Shown: piece by piece, positions 49,497-58,039 of the stretch
Layout of the letters: each line of letters begins with the position of its first letter
Position numbering within the stretch: position 1 is the stretch's first letter
Source of the DNA: Caulobacter mirabilis
Lineage (GTDB): Bacteria; Pseudomonadota; Alphaproteobacteria; Caulobacterales; Caulobacteraceae
Reading direction: 5' to 3'
DNA: 64,000 nt
Assembly: GCF_002749615.1 (NCBI RefSeq)
Contig: NZ_CP024201.1
Span: 1,922,001 to 1,986,000, forward strand
Translations under genes and position numbers: made by a program
The notes under the pieces: model-generated
The model's database searches: none
Seen by the model: only the letters and a program-made list of their open reading frames with translations
Told to the model about the DNA's origin: nothing

Positions 49497-52127
49497 CTAC
49501 TCCGCTGCCGCCTTCTTCTTCGCAGGCGTCTTCTTCGCTGCCGGTTTTTTGGCGGTCGTTTTCGCCGCTGGCTTCTTCTCGGCCTTGGCCTTGGGGGCCG
49601 CGGCCTTCTTCGCCGGCTTCTTGCCGCCGCCCTTGGCGACGCGTTCGGCTATGAGCGCGACCGCTTCCTCAAGCGTGATCTCCTGCGGGTCCTTGCCGCG
49701 CGGGACGTTGGCGTTGGTCGCGCCGTGCTTGATGTAGGGGCCGAAGCGGCCGGACAGGATCTTGATCGCCTGGCCGTCCTCGGGGTGGGCGCCGAGCTCC
49801 TTCAGCGCCGCCGCCGTCGCCCGGCCGCCGCCCTTGCCGCCGGCCCGCTTCTCGGCGAGCACGGCCACGGCGCGGTTCAGCCCGACGTCGAAGACCTCGT
49901 CGACGTTGTCGAGGTTGGCGTAGGTTCCCTCGTGCAGAACGAACGGGCCGTAGCGGCCGATGCCGGCCAGGATCGGCTTGCCGTCCTCGGGGTGGGTCCC
50001 GACCTCGCGCGGCAGGTTCAGCAGGCGCAGGGCCTTGTCGATGTCCATCGTCGCCGGCGGCCAGCCCTTCGGCAGGCTGGAGCGCTTGGGCTTGTCGGCG
50101 CCGACGCCGGCTTCCTCGACGTAGTGGCCGAAGCGGCCGTTCTTGAGCCAGACGGTCTGGCCGGTCTTGGGATTGATCCCCAACTCGCGGTCGCCCGCGT
50201 CGGCGGCGTCGCCGGTCTCGTCGTTCTGGGCGATCGGGCGGGTGTAGCGGCACTCCGGATAGTTGGAGCAGCCGATGAAGGCGCCGAACTTGCCGGTCTT
50301 CAGGCTCAGCTGGCCGGTGCCGCAGGTCGGGCAGACGCGCGGGTCGGAGCCGTCGGCCTTGGCCGGGAAGATGTGCGGGCCCAGCGCCTCGTTCAGGGCG
50401 TCGAGCACGTTGGTCACGCGCAGCTCGGCGATCTCGCCCACGGCCGCGTGGAAGTCGCGCCAGAACTCGCGCAGGAAGTCCTTCCAGTCGAGCTTGCCGT
50501 CCGAGACGAGGTCGAGCTTCTCCTCCAGCGCGGCGGTGAAGTCGTACTCGACGTAGCGCTTGAAGAACTCTTCCAGGAAGGCGGTGACCAGACGGCCCTT
50601 GTCCTCGGGGATGAAGCGCTGCTTCTCCACCCGGACGTAGGCGCGGTCGCGCAGCACGGTCAGGATCGAGGCGTAGGTCGAGGGCCGGCCGATGCCGAGC
50701 TCTTCCATCTTCTTGACCAGGCTGGCTTCCGAATAGCGCGGCGGCGGTTCGGTGAAGTGCTGGTCGGACCGGGCGCGCAGGACGCGCGCGTCGGCGCCTT
50801 CGTTGACCGCCGGCAGGCGGGCGCTTTCCTCGTCGCCCTCGTCGTCGCGGCCTTCCTCGTAGACCGCGAGGTAGCCCGGAAACTGCACCACCTGGCCGGT
50901 GGCGCGCAGCCCGGTCTGGCCGTCGCCGCTCTCCAGCTCGACGGTGGTCCGCTCGATGCGGGCGGCCTCCATCTGCGAGGCGATCATCCGCTTCCAGATC
51001 AGCTCGTAGAGCCGGCCCAGGTCGGGGTCGAGGCGCAGCGAGCCGGGATTGCGCTCCAGCGAGGTCGGCCGGATCGCCTCGTGGGCTTCCTGGGCGTTCT
51101 TGGCCTTGGTCTTGTAGTGGCGGGCGCTCTCGGGGACATAGTCCTTGCCGTACAGGCCGCCGATGACGCGGCGGGCCTCGTCCAGCGCCTCGGGCGCCGA
51201 CTGGACGCCGTCGGTCCGCATGTAGGTGATCAGGCCGACGGTCTCGCCGCCGATGTCGATGCCCTCGTACAGCTTCTGGGCGGCCTGCATGGTGCGCTGG
51301 GCCGAGAAGCCCAGCTTGCGCGCGGCTTCCTGCTGCAGGGTCGAGGTGGTGAACGGCGGCGGCGGCGTGCGCTTGGCCGGCTTCTTCTCGACCGAGGCGA
51401 CCTTGAAGGTCGCCGCCTGGACGGCGTTGCGGGCGCCGGCGGCGATCTCTTCGTTGGGAAGGTCGAACTTCCCGAGCTTCTTGCCCTCGTGCTTGACCAG
51501 ACGGGCCAGGAAGGGATCGGCGCCGGCGGCGACGTCGGCCTCGACCGTCCAGTATTCCTGGGTCCTGAAGCGCTCGATCTCCAGCTCGCGGTCGACGATC
51601 AGCCGCAGGGCGACCGACTGCACGCGGCCGGCGGAGCGGCTGCCCGGCAGCTTGCGCCACAGGACCGGCGACAGGGTGAAGCCGACCAGATAGTCCAGCG
51701 CGCGGCGGGCGAGGTAGGCCTCGACCAGCTCCATGTCGATGTCGCGCGGATTCTGGATCGCGTCGATGACCGCGGTCTTGGTGATGGCGTTGAAGGTGGC
51801 GCGCTTCACCGCGACGTCCTTCAGCGCCTTCTTCTTCTGGAGGACTTCCAGCAGGTGCCAGCTGATCGCCTCGCCTTCGCGATCCGGGTCGGTGGCGAGA
51901 TAGAGGGTGTCAGCGCCCTTCACGGCGTCGACAATGTCGGCGACCCGCTTGGTCGACTTCGAGTCGACCTCCCAGAACATGGCGAAGTCCTCGTCGGGCT
52001 TCACCGATCCGTCCTTCGACGGCAGGTCGCGCACGTGGCCGTACGAGGCGAGCACCTTATAGTCAGAGCCCAGGTATTTGTTGATGGTCTTGGCCTTGGC
52101 CGGGCTCTCGACGACGACGACGTTCAT
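49497..52127 (-). CDS. topA: DNA topoisomerase I
   Basis: An 876-residue type IA topoisomerase that relaxes negative supercoils. The Toprim domain starts M-N-V-V-V-V-E-S-P-A-K-A, the active-site Tyr is in G-L-I-T-Y-M-R-T-D, and a zinc ribbon C-P-T-C-G then C-S-N-Y-P-E-C is at about 605-635. Three further repeat domains follow (G-R-F-G-x-Y type), and a Lys/Ala tail ends the protein. ATG at 52127 is favoured over 52145. It lies between accessory insertions. Confidence 0.95.
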   Translation of the reverse strand: MNVVVVESPAKAKTINKYLGSDYKVLASYGHVRDLPSKDGSVKPDEDFAMFWEVDSKSTKRVADIVDAVKGADTLYLATDPDREGEAISWHLLEVLQKKKALKDVAVKRATFNAITKTAVIDAIQNPRDIDMELVEAYLARRALDYLVGFTLSPVLWRKLPGSRSAGRVQSVALRLIVDRELEIERFRTQEYWTVEADVAAGADPFLARLVKHEGKKLGKFDLPNEEIAAGARNAVQAATFKVASVEKKPAKRTPPPPFTTSTLQQEAARKLGFSAQRTMQAAQKLYEGIDIGGETVGLITYMRTDGVQSAPEALDEARRVIGGLYGKDYVPESARHYKTKAKNAQEAHEAIRPTSLERNPGSLRLDPDLGRLYELIWKRMIASQMEAARIERTTVELESGDGQTGLRATGQVVQFPGYLAVYEEGRDDEGDEESARLPAVNEGADARVLRARSDQHFTEPPPRYSEASLVKKMEELGIGRPSTYASILTVLRDRAYVRVEKQRFIPEDKGRLVTAFLEEFFKRYVEYDFTAALEEKLDLVSDGKLDWKDFLREFWRDFHAAVGEIAELRVTNVLDALNEALGPHIFPAKADGSDPRVCPTCGTGQLSLKTGKFGAFIGCSNYPECRYTRPIAQNDETGDAADAGDRELGINPKTGQTVWLKNGRFGHYVEEAGVGADKPKRSSLPKGWPPATMDIDKALRLLNLPREVGTHPEDGKPILAGIGRYGPFVLHEGTYANLDNVDEVFDVGLNRAVAVLAEKRAGGKGGGRATAAALKELGAHPEDGQAIKILSGRFGPYIKHGATNANVPRGKDPQEITLEEAVALIAERVAKGGGKKPAKKAAAPKAKAEKKPAAKTTAKKPAAKKTPAKKKAAAE

Positions 52128-52270
52128 GCGTTCTCGGGGCAGCAAAGAGAGATGTCGGCAAGCGAACCCGCCAGCCGAACGAGGCCGGAAAGTGGGGGCG
52201 GGGCAGGGGCGATGTCAACGGACCCCAAGCGGGAAGGGGCGTTTTGACTATGCGGCGGAGCGCCTCGCCC

Positions 52271-53719
52271 CTACGGGGCGGCCGGCGCGCCCAGTTTTTC
52301 GAGCCGTTTGCGGGCGTGGTCGTTCTTGGGATTCATGACCAGGGAGCGCCGGAAGTTCTCGATCGCCGACGTCGGCCGTCCGATGCGGTCGTAGGCGTCG
52401 CCCAGGCTGTCGTACGTGTTGGCGCTCTGGGGATAGAGGGCGACGGCCAGTTTGAAGATCTCGACCGCGTCGGCGCCGCGGTCGATGCGCAGCAATCGGT
52501 AGCCCCAGTTGTTCAGGTCGTTCTCGGAGATGCTGAAGCCGGGGGTCTTCCGCTTCAGGGCCTCATAGGCTGACCGGGCCTGGGCATAGCCGCGCGAGGC
52601 CAGCTCCGTCCGCAAAGGGGCGACGCCGTCGGTTTTGACGGACGGGATGTAGATGGCCGCGACGGCGGGTGTGATCTCCTCGGGCGTGGCTCCGGAAAGG
52701 TTGGTCAGGATGACCACCGCCAGGTCGTCTTCCGGATACAGGCGGAAGGCCGCCCGGCCGCCGCCCGTGAGTCCGATCGTCCGGTGCGGCGCCGCCCCAC
52801 GCCAGGTCCAGCCCAGCGCCCAGTCGCCCGCCTTGCCGTCGTTGAGCAGGGTTTGAGTCCACATCGTCCGCAGGCTCTCGGGCTTGAGGATGCGTCCCTG
52901 CTGCACGGCGACCGCCCAGCGCGCCATATCGCCCGCCGTGCTGTTCAGGCCCGCCGCGGCGCGCTGGTTCGGCGGGAACTCCTCGTAGACGTTGCGGAGC
53001 ACGCCCGCGTCGCCCCAGGCGTCGCGGTAGAACCGGTAGCTCTGCGCCTTGCCGGGGATCACGTCGCGGGAATCGCCGAACCCGCTGTGCGGCATGCCGG
53101 CGACGGCGAACTGGTGCTCGGCGACCGCCTCGGTGAAGGGCCGTCCGCCGAGCTTTTCGATCACTCGCTGCATGAGCAGGTAGTTGGTCTGGTTGTAGTT
53201 GGTCTTCTCGCCCGGGGGGAAGCGGATGGGGCTGGCGATGACCTCGGCCCAGGCGCCGGCGTCGGTTCCGTCGCCGATGGTCTTGCCGGTGTTGGGGTCC
53301 ACGATGTCGGGCAGGCCGCTCATATGGCTGAGCAGCTGTTTGATCGTCACGGCGCGCCACGCCGGCGGCAGGTCGTCGAGATAGGTCGAGACGGGCGCCG
53401 ACAGGTCGAGCTTGCCCTGTTCGACCAGCCGCATCGCCTCGACGCCGGTGAAGATCTTGGTGATCGAGTTGATCGAGAAGACCGTCTCGTCCGTGACGGG
53501 GACCGGGGTCTGCAGGTTGGCGAGGCCGTAGGATCGTTCGAGCACGATCTCGCCGTTCCGGACGACGGCGACCTGCAGGCCGGGGATGCGCCGCTCGCGC
53601 ATCTCGGCCTGGATCAGCGCGTCGACGGCCTGGGTCTGCGGCGAGATCTGATCGAGCGCCACAGCGGCGGCCGGCGCCGTCGCGACCAGCCAGGCGGCCA
53701 GCAGGCCCATCGTACGCAT
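52271..53719 (-). CDS. Beta-lactamase-fold serine hydrolase with TPR-like tail
   Basis: A 482-residue exported enzyme of the class C/DD-peptidase fold. A signal peptide covers 1 to about 22 from ATG 53719 (GGAGGGGG ahead). The nucleophile motif is S-I-T-K in F-S-I-N-S-I-T-K, and Y-x-N is seen in Y-N-Q-T-N. A TPR-like tail covers about 400-480. It could be an esterase or a carboxypeptidase; it is probably not a true beta-lactamase. Part of the accessory stretch. Confidence 0.85.
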   Translation of the reverse strand: MRTMGLLAAWLVATAPAAAVALDQISPQTQAVDALIQAEMRERRIPGLQVAVVRNGEIVLERSYGLANLQTPVPVTDETVFSINSITKIFTGVEAMRLVEQGKLDLSAPVSTYLDDLPPAWRAVTIKQLLSHMSGLPDIVDPNTGKTIGDGTDAGAWAEVIASPIRFPPGEKTNYNQTNYLLMQRVIEKLGGRPFTEAVAEHQFAVAGMPHSGFGDSRDVIPGKAQSYRFYRDAWGDAGVLRNVYEEFPPNQRAAAGLNSTAGDMARWAVAVQQGRILKPESLRTMWTQTLLNDGKAGDWALGWTWRGAAPHRTIGLTGGGRAAFRLYPEDDLAVVILTNLSGATPEEITPAVAAIYIPSVKTDGVAPLRTELASRGYAQARSAYEALKRKTPGFSISENDLNNWGYRLLRIDRGADAVEIFKLAVALYPQSANTYDSLGDAYDRIGRPTSAIENFRRSLVMNPKNDHARKRLEKLGAPAAP

Positions 53720-53814
53720 CGTTTTCCCCCTCCGAGAGCGGGCAGCTAAGAAGCTCCGCCGGACGGGGTCCAGTGAACATTGCTTCATGAGCTTGCGGGC
53801 GCCGGTGCGGGCTG

Positions 53815-53838
53815 ATACTGAAGTGATGACTTAAGTAT
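53815..53838. promoter_or_regulatory. Palindromic operator upstream of gst
   Basis: ATACTGAAGT (53815-53824) and ACTTAAGTAT (53829-53838) are inverted with one mismatch and a 4-bp spacer. ATACTGAGG also lies at 56061-56069, 8 bp before the HxlR gene. A shared regulator is possible. Confidence 0.5.
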
Positions 53839-53875
53839 TTTCCATGCCGCACAGCGGCGCTGGATGGAGAGATCG

Positions 53876-54532
53876 ATGCCTGAGCCGCTGGTGCTGCATT
53901 TCCACCCCTTCGCCTCCTTCTGCCAGAAGGTGTTGATCGCCTTCTACGAGAACGACACGCCGTTCGAGACGCGGTTCGTGGACCTGGGAGATCCCGAGGC
54001 GAGCGCGCCGTTCCGCGCCCTGTGGCCGATCGCCAAGATGCCGGTGATGGAGGATCGGGACCGCGGCGTGGTGTTGCCGGAGTCGAGCGTGATCATCGAG
54101 TATCTGGACCACTATCGACCGGGGCCGGTGCGCTTCGTGCCGGCCGATCCGGACCAGGCCCTGGAGGTGCGTCGCTGGGACCGGTTCTCCGACGGCTACA
54201 TCCAGGAGCCGATGACCAAGGTCGTCACCGACCGCATCCGGCCGCCCGGCGCCAACGACCCCGAGGGCGTGGCGCGGGCCAGGGCCCTGCTGGACACCGC
54301 CTACGACATCCTGGAGCCGCTGCTGGGTCTGAGAGCGTGGGCGGCGGGCGACGCCTTCACCCTGGCCGACTGCGGGTTGTTCGCCTCGCTCGGCTATGCC
54401 GACGTGGTGCATCCGTTCGGGCCGTCGCGGCCGAACCTCGCCGCCTATCTGGCGCGCGCCAGGCAGAGGCCTTCCTTCGCGCGGGTGTTGGCCGAAGCCG
54501 AGCCCTACTGGGTGAACTTCCCGCGCGGTTGA
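53876..54532 (+). CDS. Glutathione S-transferase
   Basis: A 218-residue GST. The thioredoxin-fold domain has H-P-F-A-S-F-C-Q-K-V-L-I-A and the cis-Pro in K-M-P-V-M-E, followed by E-S-S-V-I-I-E-Y-L-D. The C-terminal helical domain has F-T-L-A-D-C-G-L-F-A. ATG at 53876 with GGAGAG ahead. Conjugates glutathione to electrophiles or reduces disulfides. It shares an upstream palindrome with the HxlR region. Confidence 0.88.
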   Translation: MPEPLVLHFHPFASFCQKVLIAFYENDTPFETRFVDLGDPEASAPFRALWPIAKMPVMEDRDRGVVLPESSVIIEYLDHYRPGPVRFVPADPDQALEVRRWDRFSDGYIQEPMTKVVTDRIRPPGANDPEGVARARALLDTAYDILEPLLGLRAWAAGDAFTLADCGLFASLGYADVVHPFGPSRPNLAAYLARARQRPSFARVLAEAEPYWVNFPRG

Positions 54533-54614
54533 CCGCTTGTCGGATCGGCCGCCTCCTGTTCGTCTTCCATTCGGCTCGCCTGTCCGCCGGCCGTCCTGTC
54601 CTGGAGAGTCCTCT

Positions 54615-55250
54615 ATGTCCCTGTCCGCCAAATGGGTCCGTTCCGCCGTCATCGGCCTGGCCCTGGTTCCCATCGCCGCCGTCGCGGCGCCGCCGCCGTC
54701 GACCCTGCCGCCCGGCGTCTATGCCGGCGAGAAGGACGTCGCCCTGGCCGTCGCCGGCAAGTACGAGCTGGACGTCAGCCACACCTCGGTGATCGCCCGG
54801 GTCTCGCACATCGGCTACTCCTACAGCCTCTTCCGGTTCGACAAGGCCGAGGGGGCCCTGACCTGGGACCCGGCCAAGCCCGAGACCGCCAAGCTGACGG
54901 CCTCGGTCGAGGTCGGTTCGATCGTCACCCCGGTCCAGGGTTTCGCCGACAAGCTGAAGGGGAAGGATTACCTGAACGGCGACGCCTTCCCGAAGGCGAC
55001 CTTCGTCTCGACCGCCTTCCGCAAGACCGACGCGACCCACGGCAAGGTCGAGGGCCAGTTCACCCTGATGGGCAAAACCAGGCCCGTGACCTTCGACGTC
55101 GAGCTGGTTGGCGCGGGGAAGGGCTTCGGCAGCCCGCGTCTGGGGTTCATCGCCAAGACCTGGATCAACCCCCAGGACTACGGACTGCCGCCGCTGATGA
55201 CCGCGCCGATCGAGATCGTCATCGACGCGGAGTTCGTGAAGGCGGGCTAG
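54615..55250 (+). CDS. YceI family periplasmic protein
   Basis: A 211-residue protein with a signal peptide (to about 24) and a YceI lipocalin-like beta-barrel: Y-E-L-D-V-S-H-T-S-V-I-A-R-V-S-H-I-G, F-R-F-D-K, K-D-Y-L-N-G-D-A-F-P, L-T-x-x-G-K-T-R-P-V. It binds isoprenoid-like lipids in characterised members. Its end overlaps the convergent GST gene by four bases. Confidence 0.92.
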   Translation: MSLSAKWVRSAVIGLALVPIAAVAAPPPSTLPPGVYAGEKDVALAVAGKYELDVSHTSVIARVSHIGYSYSLFRFDKAEGALTWDPAKPETAKLTASVEVGSIVTPVQGFADKLKGKDYLNGDAFPKATFVSTAFRKTDATHGKVEGQFTLMGKTRPVTFDVELVGAGKGFGSPRLGFIAKTWINPQDYGLPPLMTAPIEIVIDAEFVKAG

Positions 55251-55954
55251 GCGGCCAGTCGTCCGCCCAGCTCCGACAGGGACACCTGGCCGAGGAAGCC
55301 GCCGCCGCCTTCGCCGAGCGGCCGGCCTTCCTCGGCGTCGTGGGCGAAACCCACGGCCGGGTCGGCCTCAAGCCGCTGCAGCAGGGCGTGGACGCGCGGG
55401 TACTCGGCCGCCAGGTCGAACACCTGCAGGTCCGCGCCCCAGCGCGCGACCCCGGCGAAATAGGCGTCGGCGATCGTGGGCTTGCCGCCGACCAGCCAGT
55501 CGCGGTCGGCGAGGAGGGCCTCGATATGGGCGTAGCCCCTGGCCGCGCGGGCGCGGGCCTTGGCGTGGACGCTCTTCTGCGCCTCGTCGCCGTCGACGTA
55601 CTTGAACGGCGAGAACAGCGGGCCCCAGGCGCCGTGGAAGCCGGTGACCAGGAAGGCCAGCATCTCGTTCAGCCGATCCTGCTGCGGCGAGCCGGGCGCG
55701 AAGGCGAGCTTCCCTTCCGGGGCCTTCGACGCCACATGCTGCAGGATGGCGAAGCTCTCGGTGAGCACCTCGCCGTTGGGCAGCAACAGGGCCGGCGTCA
55801 GCCGCAACGGGTTGGCGCGGGTGAAGACCGCGTCTTCCAGTTCGCTCAGCATGTCGACCCGGGCGAGGCGGTAGGGAAGGCCCGACCAGGCGAAGGCGAC
55901 GATCGAGCCGAAGGAGCAGCCGTGGGGCACGCCGTAGATGAGAATGGGTTCCAT
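55247..55954 (-). CDS. Glutathione S-transferase (second)
   Basis: A 235-residue GST-fold protein. Residues 1-80 are thioredoxin-like with Y-G-V-P-H-G-C-S-F-G-S-I-V and an E-S-F-A-I-L-Q-H segment; the helical domain has K-P-T-I-A-D-A-Y-F-A-G-V. It is divergent from the HxlR regulator with 122 bp between starts, an arrangement typical of a regulator and its target. Confidence 0.88.
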   Translation of the reverse strand: MEPILIYGVPHGCSFGSIVAFAWSGLPYRLARVDMLSELEDAVFTRANPLRLTPALLLPNGEVLTESFAILQHVASKAPEGKLAFAPGSPQQDRLNEMLAFLVTGFHGAWGPLFSPFKYVDGDEAQKSVHAKARARAARGYAHIEALLADRDWLVGGKPTIADAYFAGVARWGADLQVFDLAAEYPRVHALLQRLEADPAVGFAHDAEEGRPLGEGGGGFLGQVSLSELGGRLAA

Positions 55955-56076
55955 GGTTCAAGGTCCTGTCATCGAGTTGAGAATTGTTGACAGGCGCCAT
56001 GTGTGGGTTGCCGAAATCGCTTTAAAGAACGCACGAAAATGTTCGGCTGTTACATAAATTATACTGAGGATCATCA

Positions 56077-56409
56077 ATGAAGGACGTGGTCACGGCCTGC
56101 CCCGTCGAAGACGTCATGCGGGTGCTGCGGGGACGCTGGCGCAGTCTGCTGCTGTACTATCTCGTGAACGGCCCCAAGCGGTTCAGCGACCTGCAGCGGG
56201 ACCTGCCGGGGATTTCCCAGCGAATGCTGACGCTGGACCTCCGGGAACTGGAGGCGGAGGGGCTGGTGGCTCGGACCGTCTATCCAGAGGCGCCGCCGCG
56301 CGTGGAATACGCCCTGACCGATGACGGCGAGCGGATTCTAGGCCTGCTGAACGCCCTGGGCGATCATTGGGCCGACATGCGGGCGCGCCGGAAGGCGATG
56401 GCGGCCTAG
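56077..56409 (+). CDS. HxlR family transcriptional regulator
   Basis: A 110-residue winged-helix protein. Cys8 in T-A-C-P-V-E is the conserved N-terminal Cys of redox-sensing HxlR proteins. L-R-G-R-W, L-V-N-G-P-K-R-F-S-D-L-Q-R-D-L-P-G-I-S-Q-R-M-L-T and R-E-L-E-A-E-G-L-V define the fold. It is divergent from GST at 55247. Likely a sensor of electrophiles or quinones; inferred from context. Confidence 0.93.
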   Translation: MKDVVTACPVEDVMRVLRGRWRSLLLYYLVNGPKRFSDLQRDLPGISQRMLTLDLRELEAEGLVARTVYPEAPPRVEYALTDDGERILGLLNALGDHWADMRARRKAMAA

Positions 56410-56866
56410 CTTGATTTTGGGGGAGAAGGTGTCGGCCGACTGGAATGCCCGATACGGGGGGCTGGGGGGGCTGTTCAGGATCCGAACCGGACGCAGCCGA
56501 CCGACGAGTCACAGGCTGCACCCCGCCTGTGGCGCCGACATGCCCAGATTGAGGCCGTTTCTGGGCGTCGCGCACCGTGTTCTGCGGAACACATGAGGGA
56601 CACGAATCGCGGAGCCCGGCCGCATACGCGTTGCGCGTGCGCCGAGGCGGAGAGATAAGGGCCTCAACGACGGCCTGTTCTGTAAGGGTCGTCAGGGCGT
56701 GGGGCCCCGCGACGCCTCCAGGATCCGATGGTCCTGCGCGGTTCAGAGAGGCGGCGAAGGCGGTCCGAGAGGGCCGCCTTTTGCTTTCGGGGCCACAGAA
56801 CCGTCGAAGTCCGCCGCGAAAAGGACGGCGGGGAGGGCGGCTCACAGATTCGCGGCGAGCCCAGCC
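56410..56866. other. 457-bp stretch without a convincing gene
   Basis: No reading frame here has good codon statistics. It contains G-rich runs (near 56457-56470), a GGCGT/ACGCC and GGGGCCCC palindrome near 56697-56715, and a terminator at 56758-56782. A structured RNA is possible, but I do not recognise tmRNA, 6S, RNase P or SRP RNA. Confidence 0.5.
56758..56782 (+). terminator. Rho-independent terminator in the gene-free stretch
   Basis: AGGCGGTCC pairs with GGGCCGCCT through a GAGA loop, with one G-T, then TTTT. It is on the plus strand. It may end the HxlR transcript or a small RNA. Confidence 0.8.
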
Positions 56867-57717
56867 ATGTCCGATTCCGACAATCCCTACGCCCGCCCCA
56901 GCGCATGGGGCCGTCCCCAGCAGCAGCCGTTCACGATCGGGCCCCTGCCCAAGGCGGCCGGGACACCGCCGCCCGCCGCGCCGCGCCGGCGATCCTCGAT
57001 CGTCAGCGGGGGGCCCAGCCCGCTCGCGGCCCGACGCCGGCCCAGCCGCCGGCGGCACAGCCGACCCGGGCGGCCGCCCAGCCCGAACGGCCGCCGGAGC
57101 GTCCCGTCGAGCGTTCGCCGGACCCGCGGCCGGACCCGCGTCCCGAGCCGGTTCAGCCGCCCGTGGCGGAACCCGAACTCGCCTTCGCGCCGCTGCCCCG
57201 AACCGCCGCCCCCCGCGCCTCGCGCACGCCGCTGATCGCCGGAGGCCTGGCCGCCGGCCTGGCCGTGGTGGTCGCCGGGGGCGTCGGGGTCTTCATGCTG
57301 AACAACCGGTCGGCGCCGACCGAGACCGCGCGCCCCGCCGCCGGCCTGGCCATCGAGACCCAAGCGCCCGTCGCCGCGACGTCTCCCGCCACCGGAGCGC
57401 CGCTGGCTGTCCTGCCTGAGACGCCGCAGGTCTCCGCGTCCGCGACGCCCCCCGCGACCGCCCAGCCCGCCTCGGCGCCGGTTCGGCAGACGCGGGCGGA
57501 GGCTCCGGTCCTGCGGCCCTCGGCGCGTGTCGAACGGACTGCGCCGGCCGAGGTCGCGCCGCCGCCCGTGCTCGCGGTGGAGACGCCGCCGCTGATCGTG
57601 CCGCCGCCCGCGCCCGTTCCCGTTACGCCGGTAGGACCGCCGCCCGCCGCCGCCGAGCGGCCTCCGGCCGACCCGAGCGCCCCGATGACCACCCGCCTGC
57701 CGGACGGGACCGACTAG
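56867..57717 (+). pseudogene. Frameshifted Pro/Ala-rich single-pass membrane protein
   Basis: The ATG at 56867 opens a frame reading M-S-D-S-D-N-P-Y-A-R-P-S-A-W-G, which continues well only to a G6 run at 57008-57013. Downstream the coherent frame is shifted by one base and runs to TAG at 57717, with a membrane helix at 57220-57300 then a long Pro/Ala/Thr-rich region. One extra G would restore 283 residues. Probably a cytoplasmic N-terminus, one helix and a periplasmic tail. It may be a sequencing error, a decayed gene or phase variation. Confidence 0.7.
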
Positions 57718-57718
57718 C

Positions 57719-58030
57719 TCACCAGCCGCGCGGGATCGGGCCGTCCTGGGGCGTCGTGTCGTCGCCGAGGTCGAGGAACAGCTCGTCGACGTAGCACCAG
57801 CCCCAGCCTTCCGGCGGATCGTAGCCTTCGATCACCGGGTGGCTGGTGGCGTGGAAGTGAGCGGTGGCGTGGCGGTTGGGCGACTGGTCGCAGCAGCCGA
57901 CGTGGCCGCAGGTCCGGCAGAGCCGCAGGTGCAGCCACTGGCCGCCGATCTTCAGGCAGTCCTCGCAGCCGCGGGCGCTGGGCGTGACCTTCAGCACGGC
58001 GGTCTCGGCGTGGCGGCATCCTTCGGCCAT
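57719..58030 (-). CDS. UBP-type zinc-finger protein
   Basis: A 103-residue protein consisting of one zf-UBP domain. The zinc ligands are C-x(n)-C-E-D-C, C-R-T-C-G-H-V-G-C-C, H-A-T-A-H-F-H, then S-H-P-V. In eukaryotes the domain binds ubiquitin C-termini; the bacterial role is unknown. It lies directly downstream of the cNMP/TrxR-like gene and is probably co-transcribed, a pairing I recall from other bacteria. Confidence 0.9.
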   Translation of the reverse strand: MAEGCRHAETAVLKVTPSARGCEDCLKIGGQWLHLRLCRTCGHVGCCDQSPNRHATAHFHATSHPVIEGYDPPEGWGWCYVDELFLDLGDDTTPQDGPIPRGW

Positions 58031-58039
58031 GGTCGGCTC

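Noticed and set aside
49725-52247. Plus-strand frame of 840 codons opposite topA
   Set aside because: Antisense shadow with low complexity.
56410-56866. tmRNA, 6S, RNase P or SRP RNA
   Set aside because: No tag-coding sequence, no RNase P core, no SRP tetraloop region and no typical 6S layout could be recognised.
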